From Ascaphus truei (taxonomy: Eukaryota; Chordata; Amphibia; Anura; Ascaphidae), in the NCBI GenBank assembly GCA_036426205.1, contig CM071579.1, forward strand, positions 21,232,603-21,296,602: a DNA stretch of 64,000 bases, in the 5' to 3' direction. The notes beneath the pieces were generated by a model, which was not told where the DNA came from, searched no databases, and saw only the letters and a program-made list of their open reading frames with translations. Both the position numbers and the translations under genes were made by a program. How positions within the stretch are numbered: position 1 is the stretch's first letter; each line of letters begins with the position of its first letter. This document shows positions 32,476-44,032 of the stretch, in pieces.

Positions 32476-33407
32476 ATCTGCTTGCGACCACATGCTCTTC
32501 CCATCATTCCCCATTTTCCCCAGCGTCCCCCATGATCTTCCCATCGTTCCCCATTTTCCCCAGCCTCCCCATAATCATCCCATCTTTCCCAATTTTCACC
32601 AGCGTCCCCTATGATCATCCCATCGTTCCCCATTTTCCCAGCGTCCCCCATGATCTTTCCATCGTTCCCCATTTTCCCCAGCAGCCCCAATGATCTTCCC
32701 ATCATTCCCCATTTTCCCCAGCATCCCCCATGATCTTCCCATCGTTTCCCATTTTCCCCAGCGTCCCCCCAGCATCCCCATGATCTCCCATCGTTCCCCA
32801 TTTTCCCAGCGTCCCCATAGCATTACCCATCGTTCCCCATTTTCCTCCCCCAGCGTCCCCCATGATCTTCCCATCGTTCCCCATTTCCCCAGCTCCCCCA
32901 TGATCATCCCTCGTTTTCCCATTTTCCCAGCGTCCCCCATGATCATCCCATCGTTCCCCATTTTCCCCAGCGTCCCCCATGATCTCCATCTTCCCATTTT
33001 TCCCAGCGTCCCCCTGATCATCCCATCTTCCTCCAGCTCCCCCATGATCTTCCCATCGTTCCCCATTTCCCCAGCGATCCCCGGCGATGATCTCCATCGT
33101 TCCATTTCCCCCAGCGTCCCCCATAATCTTCCCATCGTTCCCCATTTCCCAGCGTCCCCCATGATCTTCCCATTGTCCCCATTTTCCCCAGCATCCCCCC
33201 ATGATCTTCCCATCGTTCCCCATTTCCCCAGCATCCCCATAGACGCCCATCATGTCCCCTTTTTCCCAGCAGCCCCATGATCATCCCATTCGTGCCCCAG
33301 TTTCTCGGCCCCCAGCGTCCCCGAGATCGCCCCAGTGTCCCCAGCGGCGCCCAGGAATCACCAGCCGTCCGCCCATTTTCCCTCAGCATCCCCCATGAGC
33401 TGCCCGG

Positions 33408-33502
33408 NNNNNNNNNNNNNNNNNNNNNNNNNNNNNNNNNNNNNNNNNNNNNNNNNNNNNNNNNNNNNNNNNNNNNNNNNNNNNNNNNNNNNNNNNNNNN
33501 NN
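33408..33502. other. Assembly gap (95 N)
   Basis: Unknown bases inside the 40-bp array, in its most diverged part. The true array length is therefore uncertain. Confidence 1.
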
Positions 33503-36500
33503 CCCCATCGTTCACCCGTCATTGAGTGTATGGCCCATCGGCCCCACATTTTGCCCTCAGCGCCCTCCCATGAGCTTCCCAGCATTTCCCTCATTTCTCC
33601 TGCCCACCTCCGCCCCATCGGACTGCCCATCTCGCGCGTGTTTTGCCCCCAGCTCCTACCACATACACCCCATGGATAGACCTGCCATGCGGGCCCGCAT
33701 TGCCCACCGAGTATGGTCACCCAGTGAGCGTGTGCCCAGCAAGTGCCCGGTAATTGGGCTCCGGCGCCCCCGGAAGCGCTGCCCCACACATTCGGGGCCA
33801 GCAAGTTGTCGCCCCCAGCTGAGGTCACCCCCATGCGGAGGCTTCTACTCTAGCCGGCCACACGGCCCCTCCAAGACGAGGGCCCCGCAATGTCCCCATG
33901 GTCCCTCCAACAGGGAGCCCGCGGCAGCGTCCCAGCGGATAAACGACCCAAGACAGTGGGCCCCCAGCCCCCCCCTACTCGCAGGCGTCTCTCTCAGGCC
34001 CCCAGGGCCCCCCGTCGCCCCAAGGATCTTCGCAGGGTGCCCCATGGGCCCCCCCGCGGCCCCCATGATCAGCCCAAGCAAGCACCAGGGGACCCCAGTG
34101 GCCCCGAGGAGCGGCCCAGCGTTCCCCAAGGGCCCCCAGTGATCGGGCAGCGTTCCCCAGTTGGCCCCCAGGCATCCCCCATGAGCGGCCAGCGGGTCCA
34201 TTTTCCCCCACGGCCCCCGGAGCATCCCATCGTTCCCAGTGTCCCCAGCGGGCCACCCAGGGATCGTCCGAGTGTTCCCTCACCCATTGTCCCCCGCATC
34301 CCCCATGAGCGGCCCAGCAGGGCCCCATGGCCCCAGCGTCCAGAGCAGCCCATCGGGCCCCATGGTTCCCCAGCGGCCCCCAGGATCTGCCCAGCCTTCC
34401 TCATTTCCCCCAGCATCCCCCTGATCTTCTTCATCGTTCCCCCCATTTTCCCCAGCGTCACCCATATCTTCCCATCGTTCCCCATTTTCCCCAGCGCCCC
34501 CCATGATCTTCCACTCATTCCCCCTTTTCTTCTTCCTCCCCCCAGCAATTCCCCCATGATCTTCCATTGTTCCCCTCTACCCAGCATCCCCCATGATCTT
34601 TCCCATTGTTCCCATTTCCCCCCACCATTCCCCCTATCTTCCCATCCTTCCCAATTTTTCTCCACCCCCCCCATGATCTTTCCCATCGTTCCATTTCCCC
34701 GCATCCCTCCCCCATGATCATCCCCTCGTTCCCCATTTTCACAGCGTCTCCTCCCTGATCTTTCCATCGTTCCCTCAGCATTTCCCCATGACTTCCCATC
34801 GTGTCCCATTTTCCCCAGCATCGCTCATATCTTCCCCTCATTCTCCATTTTCCCCACGTCCCCCATGATCTTCCGTCGTTCCCCCATGATCTTCCCATCG
34901 TTCCCCCCCCCATTTTCCACAGCATCCCCCATTATCTTCCCTATCGTTCCCCATTTTTCCCACAGCGTCCCCCAGATCTTCCCATTCGGTCCAATTTTCC
35001 CCAGCATCCCCATGATCTCACGGATACATGTTCCCCATTTTCCCATGCTTCCCCCATGTGAATTCCCATTGTTCCTTCCCATTTTCGCCCAGCGTCCCCC
35101 ATGATCTTCCCATCATTTCCCCTTTTCCCCAGTCGTCCTCATGATCTTTCAATCGTGTCCCCACCTTTCCCCTTCCCCAGCTCCCCCTCATCTTCCCATC
35201 TTTTCCCCATTTTCCTCCAGCGTGCCCCCATCATCATCCCTCATTCACCCATTTTACCCGTATCCCTCCTATGATCTTCCATCTTTCCCCCCATGCATCC
35301 CCCTGATCAATTCCCATCATTCCCCATCTTCCCCGCGTCCCCATTCTATCTCCCTCGTTCCCCCTTTCCCCACCATCCGCCTCCATGCTCTTCCCATCAC
35401 TTCCCAGCTTCCCCCGGACCTTCTTCCCATCATTCCCGCCATTTCCCCCAACATCCCCCTATGATCTTCCCCTCGTCCCCATTCCCCAGCGTCTCTGTCT
35501 CCCATCTTTCCCCATCGAGCTTCCCCTATCGTCTTCGCTCTCTTTCCCCCACTTTTCCCCAGGGTCCCCCAGATCATCTCCATCATTCACTTTTATCCCA
35601 GTAGTCCCCTATATGGTTCAGCTTCCCCAATGCCCTATCCCACTTCCAAAGTCCCGCAATCCCCCATGAATCATCCCATCATTCTCCCATTTCCCCTATC
35701 GTCCCCTCGATCTTCCCATCGTTCCCCATTTTCCCCACCATCCCCCATGATCTTCCCATCCAGGCCCCCATTCTTCCCCATTCATTCCTCCCCCATCCCA
35801 TGATCTTCCATCTTCCCCCATTTCCCCGTAACCCCATCTCCCCACCACATCCCCTATGATCTTCCCATCGTTCCCCATTTCCCCAGCGTCCCCCATGATC
35901 GTCCCCATCAATTCTTCTTTCTCCCCCATTTCCCCCAGCGTCCCCATGATCTTCCCATCTTTCCCCCATTTTTTTCCCCAGCGTCCCCCATGATCATCCC
36001 ATCTCATCACCATTTACCGTGTTCCCTATGATCTCCCATCTTTTCCCCAATGTCCCCCATGATCTTTCCATCGTTCCCCATTTTCCCCATCAGCTCCCCC
36101 CCCCCATGATCTTCCCATCTCCCTTTTCCCCCATCTCCCCCAACCATCTCCCATCGTCCACCCCCTCCCCCCCTTTTCCCCACGTCCCCCATGATCTCCT
36201 TCGTTCTCCCATTTTCCCCATCATCCCCCATATCTTCCCATCGTTCCCCTTTTTCCCCCAGCGTCCTCATGATCTCCCATCCTTCCCATTTTCCCCAGTC
36301 CCCCATGATCTTCCCAGTCGTTCCCCATTTTCCACACAGTCCCCCGATGATCTTCCTCCGTTCCCTATTTTCCCCGCGTCCTCCATGATCTTCCTTCCCC
36401 ATTCCCCCATGATCTTCCCATCGTTCCCATTTTTCCACAGCATCCCCCATGATCTTCCCATCGTTCCCCATTTTCCCAGCATCCCCATGATCATCACATC

Positions 36501-37396
36501 GTTCCCCATTTTCCCAGTGTCCCCCATGTTATTCCCATCGTTCCCCATTTTCTCCAGCGTCCCCCATGATCTTCCCATCGTTCCCCATTTTCCCCAGCGT
36601 CCCCCCATGATCTTCCATCGTTCCCCATTGTCCCCAGCGTCCCCCATGATCATCCCATCGTTCCCCCCTTTTCCCCAGCGTCCCCCATGATCTTCCCTCT
36701 GTTCCCCATTTTCCCAGCGTCCCCATGATCTTCCCATCGTTCCCCATTTTCCCCATCCACGTCCCCCATGATCTTCCCCTCGTTCCCCATTTTCCCCAGC
36801 GTCCCCAGGATTTCCCCATCGATTCTCCCCCATTTTCCCAGCTCCCCCATGATCTTCCCCATTTCCCCCAGTCCAGTCTCCCATGATCATCCCATCGTTC
36901 CCCATTTTCCCCAGCTCCCCCATGATCTTCCCATCTTTCCCTTCCTCCCCAGCTCCCCCTTATCCCCTCTTTCCCCCATTTTCCCCACGTCCCCCATGAT
37001 CTTTCCCATCGTTCCCCATTTTCCCCAGCGTCCCCCATGATCTTCCCATCATTCCCCATTTCCTTCCCCCCGCTTTCCCTCCATGATCTTCCCATTTTTC
37101 CTTTCCTCCAGCATCTCCAATGATCTTCCCATCGTTCCCCATTTTCCCCACATCCCCCCATGATCTTCCCATCGTTCCCATTTCCCCCAGCGTCCCCCAT
37201 TATCTTCCCAATCGTTTCCCCATTTTCTCCCCCCATCCCCCATGGATCTTCCCATCTTCCCCATTTCCCCCAGCGTCCCCCATGATCTTCCCATCGTTCC
37301 CCATTTCCTACCATAGCGTCCCCCGTGATCATCCCATCGATTTCCCCATGATTTCCATTTCCAGCGACTCCCCCCATGATCTCCCATCGTTCCCCA

Positions 37397-37545
37397 AAAA
37401 GAGCCAAGAGGATTCCCACCAGAAGACAAGGAAGATCCCTCAATAGGAAAAGTCTGAAACGACAAACAGTAGAAGTTCACGGGATGATGAGGGAGAAGGA
37501 AGAGTTACCGCGAGAAAACTGTCCCCCCCTTTCTTACTACGATCG
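37397..37545. other. Non-repeat interruption of the 40-bp array
   Basis: About 150 bp of purine-rich, non-array sequence (begins AAAAGAGCCAAGAGGATTCC). The array resumes on both sides. No target duplication or terminal repeat seen. It may be a small insertion or a mis-join. Confidence 0.7.
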
Positions 37546-40500
37546 TCCCCATTTTCTGTTCCCAGCGTCCCTGATCTTCGCATCCCAGCTTCCCCTTTTT
37601 CCCCATGCGTCCCCCATGATCTTCCCCATCGTTCCCCATTTTCCCCAGCGTCCCCCCCATGATCTATCCCATTGTGCCCCATTTTCCCCAGGTCCCCCAT
37701 ATCTTCCATCGTTCCCCATTTTCCCAGCGTCCCCATGATCTCCCATCGTTCCCATTTTCCCCCAGCATCCCCCATGATCTCCCAGTCGTTGGCCCCGCCC
37801 TCCCAGTTTTGCCCCCCCCATGGTCCCCCCATGAGCTCCCCATTTCCCCAGCGTCCCACATGATCTCCCATCGTTCCCCATTTTCCCCCCCCCAGCCGTC
37901 CCCCATGATCTTCCCATCCTTCCCCATTTTCCCAGTTCCCCCTGATCTTCCCAGTATCCCCATTTTCCCCAAGCATCCCCCATGATCTTCCCATCGTTTC
38001 CCCATTTTCCCCAGCGTCCCCATGATCTTCCCCATCCTTCCTCTGCTCCATTTTCCCCAGGGTGCCCCCCATATCTCCCATTTTTTCCCCCCAAGCATCC
38101 CACCATGATATCCATCGTTCCCCATTTTCCCCAGTGTCCCCCATATCGGTCCCATCGTTCCCCATCATCTCCCCTGACTTCTTCCCATCATCCCATTCCC
38201 CTTCCCCCACGCATACCCCTGGCTTCCCATCGTTCCCCATTTTCCCCAGATCCCTCCCATGACAATCCATCGTTGCCCCATTTTCCCACACGTCCCCAGG
38301 ATACTTCCCATCTCCTCCATTTCCCCAGCATCCCCCATGTCATCCCATCGTTCCCACATTTTCCCCCTGCATCCAGACTCCCATCATTCCCCATTTCCCC
38401 CAGCATCCCCCATAATCTATCCACATCTTGCCCCTTCCTCATTTCACACAGCGTTCCCCATGGATCATCCATCATTCACCATTTTAACCCCGAGTGTCCC
38501 CATATGATCTTCCCAATTCTTTCCCCCGCAATCCCCACATGATCATCCCCACTCATCCCCCATTTCCCCAGCGTCCCCATGATCTTCCATCTTTCCCCAT
38601 TTTCCCCACCCATTTCTCCCATCCTCCACTCCAGGATCTTCTCCATCATCCATCCCCTCCATGTCTACTCCCATCGCGTCCCCCATGATCTTCCATCATT
38701 CCCCCAGTTTCCCCCAACATCCCCTATGACTCCATCGTTCCCATTCAGGTTCCCCTACCCACATCCCCACAAATCGTTCTCCCCCATTCCCGCGTTCCCC
38801 CATGATCATCCCATCATTCCCAATTTCCCCCAGCGTCCCAACTGATCTTCTATCTTTCCCATTTTCCACCATCGTCCCCCCATGATCTCCCATCATTCAC
38901 CATTTTACCCAGTGTCCCCTATGATCTTCCCATCTTTCCCCAATGTCCCCATGACTTTCCACCATCGTTTCCCCATTTTCCCGCAGCATCCCCCATGATC
39001 TTCCATTCCCAGTTTATCCCATTTTCCCAGGTTTCACCCCATGATCATCCATCTTTCAGCCCGTCCCCCATGATCTTCCTATTGTTCCCCATTTTCCCCA
39101 GCATCCCACCATGATCTCCCATCATTCCCACATTTCCCCAGGCCCATGATCATCCCATCGTTCCCTCATTTTCCCACGCGTCCCCCAGTGAATCTTCCCT
39201 CCTTCCTCCTCTTTTCCACAGCTCCCCCATTATTTCCCATCATCCCCCATTCCCCATGCGTCCCATTATCATCCACATCGTTCTCCCCATTTCCCCAGCT
39301 ACCCCCATGATCTTCCCATCCTCCTCATTTCCCCCCAGCATTCCCCCATGATCTTCCTACATCGTTCCCCATTTTCCCAGCGTCACCCATGATCTGTCCA
39401 CCATCGTGCCCCATTTTCCCTCAGGCCCCCCCATGATCTTCCCACATTTCCCCATTTCCCCAGCTATCCCCATGTATCTTCCCATTGTTCCCCAGTCTCC
39501 CCACATCCCCAGATCGTCCCCATTGTTCTCCCCATTTCCCCACCATCCCCATGAAATCTTCCCATCATTCCCAATTTTAATCGTCCGCCCCCCAGATCTT
39601 CCCATCGTTGCCATTTCCCCAGCATTCCCCCTGATCATCACATCGTTCCCATTTTATCCACAGCTCTCCGTATCTTTCCATCGTTCCCCAGCATTCCCCA
39701 TTGACTTCCCATCGTTCCCATTTTCCCCAGCATCGCATCAATGATCTTCCCATCCTTCTCCATTTCCCCAGCCGATTCCCCCATGTGATCTTCCGCGTTC
39801 CCCATGATCTTCCCACGTTCCCCATTTTCCACAGCATTCCCACATGGACTGCCTTCGTTCCCATTTTCACAGCGTCCCCATGATCTTCCCATCGTCCCAA
39901 GTTTCCCCAGTCATCCCCATGATCATCACTCGTTCCCCATTTCCCCAGCGTCCCCCATGTTTCCCATTGTTCCCCATTTCACCCAGCGTCCCCATGATCT
40001 CCACATCCCCATTTTCCCCAGCTGTCCCCATGATCTTCCTCGTTCCCCATTCCCCCAGCATCCCCCATCATCTTCCATCTTTCCCATTTTCCCCCCCAGC
40101 GTCCCCCATGATCATCCCATCATTTCACCATTTTACCCAGTATCCCCTATGATCTTCCCATCTTTCCCCATCATCCCCCATGATCATCCCATCATTCCCC
40201 ATTTCCACCCAGCGTCCCCATGATCTTCCCATCGTTCCCCATTTTCCCACCATCCCCATGATCTTCCCATCCTTCCCAGCGTCCCCTGATCTTCCATCAT
40301 TCCCCATTTCCCCCACATCCCTATGATCTGTCCCATCGTTCCCCATTTCCCCCAGCGTCCCCTGATCATCCCATCATTCCCCATTTCCCCCCAGCGTCCC
40401 CAATGATCTTCTCATCTTTCCCATTTTCCCCAGCGTCCCCCATGATCATCCCATCATTCACCATTTTACCCAGTGTCCCCTATGATTCTTCCATCTTTCC

Positions 40501-42925
40501 CCAATGTCCCCATGATCTTTCATCGTTCCCCATTTTTCCCCCATCCCCCCATGATCTTCCATCGTTCCCATTTTCCCCAGCGTCCCCATGATCATCCCAT
40601 CGTTCCCCATTTTCCCAGCGTCCCCCATGATCTTCCTATTGTTCCCCATTTTCCCCAGCATCCCCATGATCTTCCCATCATTCCCATTTCCCTCCCAGCT
40701 CCCCATGATCATCCATCGTTCCCATTTTCCCCAGCGTCCCCCATGATCTTCTCCCATCCTTCCTCATTTTCCTCAGCATCCCCATGATCTTCTTATCGTT
40801 CCCCATTTTCCCCAGCGTCACCCATGATCTTCCATCGTGCCCCATTTTCCCCCAGCGCCCCCCATGATCTTCCCATCATTCCCCATTTTCCCCAGCATCC
40901 CCCATGATCTTCCCATTGTCCCATCTCCCCAGCATCCCCATGATCTTCCCATTGTTCCCCATTTCCCCACCATCCCCATGATCTTCCCATCATTCCCAAT
41001 GTTCTCCAGCATCCCCCATGATCATCCCATCGTTCCCATTTTCCACAGCGTCTCCCGTGATCTTTCCATCGTTCCCCGACACATTCCCCATGATCTTCCC
41101 ATCGTTCCCCATTTTCCCGCATCGCTCAGATCTTCCCATCATTCTCCATTTTCCCCAGCGTCCCCCATGATCTTCCGATCGTTCCCATGATCTTCCCATC
41201 GTTCCCCATTTTCCACAGCATCCCCATGATCTTCCTATCGTTCCCCATTTTTCACAGCGTCCCCCATGATCTTCCCATCGTTCCCAATTTTCCCCAGCAT
41301 CCCCATGATCATCACAATCGTTCCCATTTCCCAGCGTCCCCCATGTTATTCCCATGTTCCCCATTTTCCCCAGCGTCCCCATGATCTTCCCATCATCCCC
41401 ATTTTCCCCAGCGTCCCCCATGATCTTCCATCGTTCCCCATTTCCCCAGCATCCCATCATCTTCCCATCTTTCCCCATTTCCCAGCGTCCCCATGATCAT
41501 CCCATCATTCACCATTTTACCCAGTTATCCCCTATGATCTTCCCATCTTTCCCCAGCATCCCCATGATCATCCTCATTCCCCATTCCCCCAGCGTCCCCA
41601 TGATCTTCCCATCGTTCCCCATTTTCCCCACCATCCCCCATGAATCTTCCCACCATTCCCCAGCGTCCCCCATGATCTTCCATCATTCCCCATTTCCCCC
41701 AACATCCCCTATGATCTTCCCATCGTTCCCCATTTCCCCCAGCGCCCCATGATCTTCCCATCATTCCATTTCCCCCAGCGTCCCCAATGATCTTCCCATC
41801 TTTCCCATTTCCCAGCGTCCCCCATGATCATCCATCATTCACCATTTTACCCAGTGTCCCCTATGATCTCCCTCTTTCCCCAATGTCCCCCATGATCTTT
41901 CCATCGTTCCCCATTTCCCCAGCATCCCCCATGATCTTCCATCGTTTCCCATTTTCCCCAGCATCCCCATGATCTTCCCATCGTTCCCCATTTTTCCCCA
42001 GCGTCCCCCATGATCTTCCTATTGTTTCCCATTTCCCCAGCATCCCCCATGATCTTCCATCATTCCCCATTTCCCCAGCGTCCCCATGATCTTCCCATCA
42101 TTCCCCATTCCCCAGCGTCCCCCATGATCCTTCCATCGTTCCCCATTTTTCACAGCGTCCCCCATGATCTTCCCATCATTCCCATGATCTTCCCATTTTC
42201 CACAGCATCCCCATGATCTTCCCATCGTTCCCCATTTTCCCCAGCATCCCCATGATCATCACATCGTTCCCCATTTTCCCAGTGTCCCCCATGTTATTCC
42301 CATCGTTCCCCATTTTCTCCAGCGTCCCCCATGATCTTCTCGATCTTCCATCGTTCCCCATTTTCCCCAGCGTCCCCCATGATCTTCCCATCGTTCCCCA
42401 TTTTCCCCAGCGTCCCACATGATCTTCCCATCGTTCCCCATTTTCCCCAGCGTCCCCCATGATCTTCCTATTGTTCCCCATTTTCCCCAGCATCCCCCAT
42501 GATCTTCCCATCATTCCCCATTTCCCCAGCGTCCCCATGATCATCCCATCGTTCCCCATTTTCCCCAGCGTCCCCCATGATCTTCCCATCCTTCCTCATT
42601 TTCCCCAGCATCCCCCATGATCTTCTCATCGTTCCCCATTTTCCCCAGCGTCCCCCATGATCTTCCCATCGTTCCCCATTTTCCCCAGCGTCCCCCATGA
42701 TCTTCCCATCGTTCCCCATTTTCCCCAGCGTCCCGCATGATCTTCCCATCATTCCCCATTTCCCCAGCGTCCCCCATGATCTTCCCATCGTTCCCCATTT
42801 TCCCCAGCGTCCCCCATGATTTTCCCATCGTTCCCTGATGAGTTCTGCCTGCTCCCTGCTGTTCCGGCCACTGAGGTCCTACCCGCTCCTGGAGTCTTTC
42901 TCATGACAGAAAACACAGGCCACTT

Positions 42926-42965
42926 CTGGACCTTGCCAGAACAGATTCTCGACCTGCCTGCTTCA
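42926..42965 (+). pseudogene. Gypsy-type gag start, decayed
   Basis: After LTR end 42908 comes a leader of about 17 bp, then CTGGACCTTGCCAGAACAGA, which resembles the Met-Asp-Pro-Ala start of vertebrate Gypsy gag with the ATG changed to CTG. Only about 12 codons are present before PLE sequence resumes. Confidence 0.35.
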
Positions 42966-42974
42966 GCAGGGTTC

Positions 42975-43290
42975 TATTAAAGTCATATCATCTATTTTGC
43001 GGTTTGAATCTATAATTATTAGTTTTTCTTTTCAAAACTGGTCTTTCTAAAATCTCTCTTCCTATTATAATTGAAACTATCCGTTCTATTTCTAGGTTAA
43101 CTTTCATGGATTTCTTTATTTTTGTTAAAATCTTTTCAAATTGTTTCCATCTTTTGTTTATTGACTAATTTAATTTTTTCCACCTGTCTCCAAATCGTAT
43201 AACAGTTATTGTCTTAATCCACTTGATCTCTTTGGATTTCTTTTTTTTTTTTTTAATCATAATGGTGTCCTCCATTTTGTCTGGCCTTTC
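42975..43290 (-). pseudogene. PLE copy 3, segment after the N-terminal domain
   Basis: Minus strand reads KSKEIKWIKTITVIRFGDRW, then a basic helical stretch and LERPVLKRKTNNYRF. It continues the PLE N-terminal region beyond the SINE and ends where Gypsy-type sequence begins. One internal stop. Assigned mainly from position between recognised PLE pieces. Confidence 0.5.
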
Positions 43291-43296
43291 TTTTAT

Positions 43297-43530
43297 CTCT
43301 GAGTAAAGACACTGACTGGCACTGAGATTGCTGCAGGGGAGCCTGGTTCAATTCTCGGTGTCGGCTCCTTGTGACCTTGGGCAAGTCACTTTATCTCCCT
43401 GTGCCTCAGGCACCAAAGACATAGATTGTAAGCTCTACGGGGCAGGGACCTGTGCCTGCAAAATGTCTCTGTAAAGCGCTACGTAAAACTAGCAGCGCTA
43501 TACAAGAACATGCTATTATTATTATTATAA
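43297..43530 (+). mobile_element. MIR/CORE-type SINE, plus orientation
   Basis: tRNA-like head with B box GGTTCAATTCT, CORE segment CTTGTGACCTTGGGCAAGTC, CCCTGTGCCTCAGGC, LINE-like tail with GCGCTATACAAGAACATGCT, and a terminal (ATT)n. It splits the N-terminal region of PLE copy 3. Confidence 0.85.
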
Positions 43531-43559
43531 TTCTTATGATCTCAGTTTCCATCTGTCCA

Positions 43560-43745
43560 TATTCATCCAAATCTGAGAACGGTTCCAATTTTTTCTGTAT
43601 ATCTCATTTCTAAATCGATTTTTTTTTTAATAAAGATTTCGCTCAATGAATAATCAACAATCTCATCAATTCAAATGATTAGTTGTCTAAAATTCCATGC
43701 CATTCTTTTATAAAATCAGGATGATCTAAATCTAATGTAGGAGTT
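43560..43745 (-). pseudogene. PLE copy 3, N-terminal domain
   Basis: Minus strand, with two stops: LDLDHPDFIKEWHGILDN, then SFELMRLLIIH, and finally LEPFSDLDEYG. It aligns with DPEFLVKWETILSHCSASSMKLLVE in PLE copy 2 (60465-60944): D-x-x-F-x-x-x-W, then a Ser residue and M-x-L-L. This supports homology of the two copies. Confidence 0.7.
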
Positions 43746-43763
43746 TTAAAAATGCTTATACAG

Positions 43764-44032
43764 CAGGGCCCCGCTTCTCGGCGCTCTGCTTTTCGGCGAT
43801 CCGGCGTCACCGAGAAGGGGGCCGCCATCTTTGATCCTCAGTTTGATCCTCAGACCGTAGGTTGCGCGCGCATACTGTAGTTTGCGTGCACAGACCATAG
43901 GTCGCGCATGCGCAGAACGGCGAAAATGCCGATTTGCGCATGCAAACAACTGAAAATCGCCGGATCCGCTTTCCGGTGATTTTCACTATACCGCGGGCCT
44001 CTGGAACGGAACCCGCATTATACCCGGGGCCC
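43764..44032. mobile_element. CpG-rich MITE, AGGGCCCCG termini
   Basis: AGGGCCCCGCTT at the left and CGGGGCCCTCC at the right are inverted over about 10 bp. The body has CGCATGCGCA and internal inverted repeats. It interrupts the N-terminus of PLE copy 3. Target duplication not clear. Confidence 0.5.

Larger units (their letters stand above)
32480..42838. repeat. Giant 40-bp tandem array, ~10.3 kb
   Basis: Roughly 250 units of a 40-bp sequence starting ATGATCTTCCCATCGTTCCC and continuing CATTTTCCCCAGCGTCCCCC. Units are cleanest near 42400-42830 and most diverged near the gap. One strand has almost only pyrimidines outside a few positions. Because 40 is not divisible by 3, the minus strand is open in all three frames and gives spurious proteins with a 40-residue period. 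Many single-base deletions look like sequencing noise. Confidence 0.97.
31931..42908 (+). mobile_element. Candidate LTR enlarged by the 40-bp array
   Basis: Begins TGTCAGGG directly after a purine tract and ends CATGACA directly before a short leader. TGTCA and TGACA are inverted. Non-array LTR sequence is about 550 bp at the left, including a roughly 40-bp repeat around CTGTGACCCCGACCACGCC, and about 70 bp at the right (42837-42908). The array occupies everything between. Confidence 0.5.
31836..42965 (+). mobile_element. Ty3/Gypsy-type fragment: pol end, LTR with giant array, gag start
   Basis: Reading right: the end of a pol-like frame (31838-31930), a purine tract (GGAGAGGGGGGACTAA), a predicted LTR start TGTCA at 31931, the 40-bp array, a predicted LTR end TGACA at 42908, then leader and a gag-like start. 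The LTR would be 10.98 kb, nearly all array. Internal sequence on both sides of one LTR suggests a recombinant or tandem element. It was inserted in PLE copy 3. Confidence 0.55.

Noticed and set aside
32406..42828. Many long minus- and plus-strand frames (up to about 300 codons) with Gly/Asp/Trp-rich or Pro/Ser/Phe-rich repeats
   Set aside because: They are translations of the 40-bp tandem unit, whose minus strand has no stop in any frame. They show a 40-residue period and no independent protein feature.
43297..43530. tRNA gene suggested by A and B box-like motifs
   Set aside because: The B box is followed by a CORE/MIR segment and a LINE-like tail; the same structure occurs four times, so it is a SINE.
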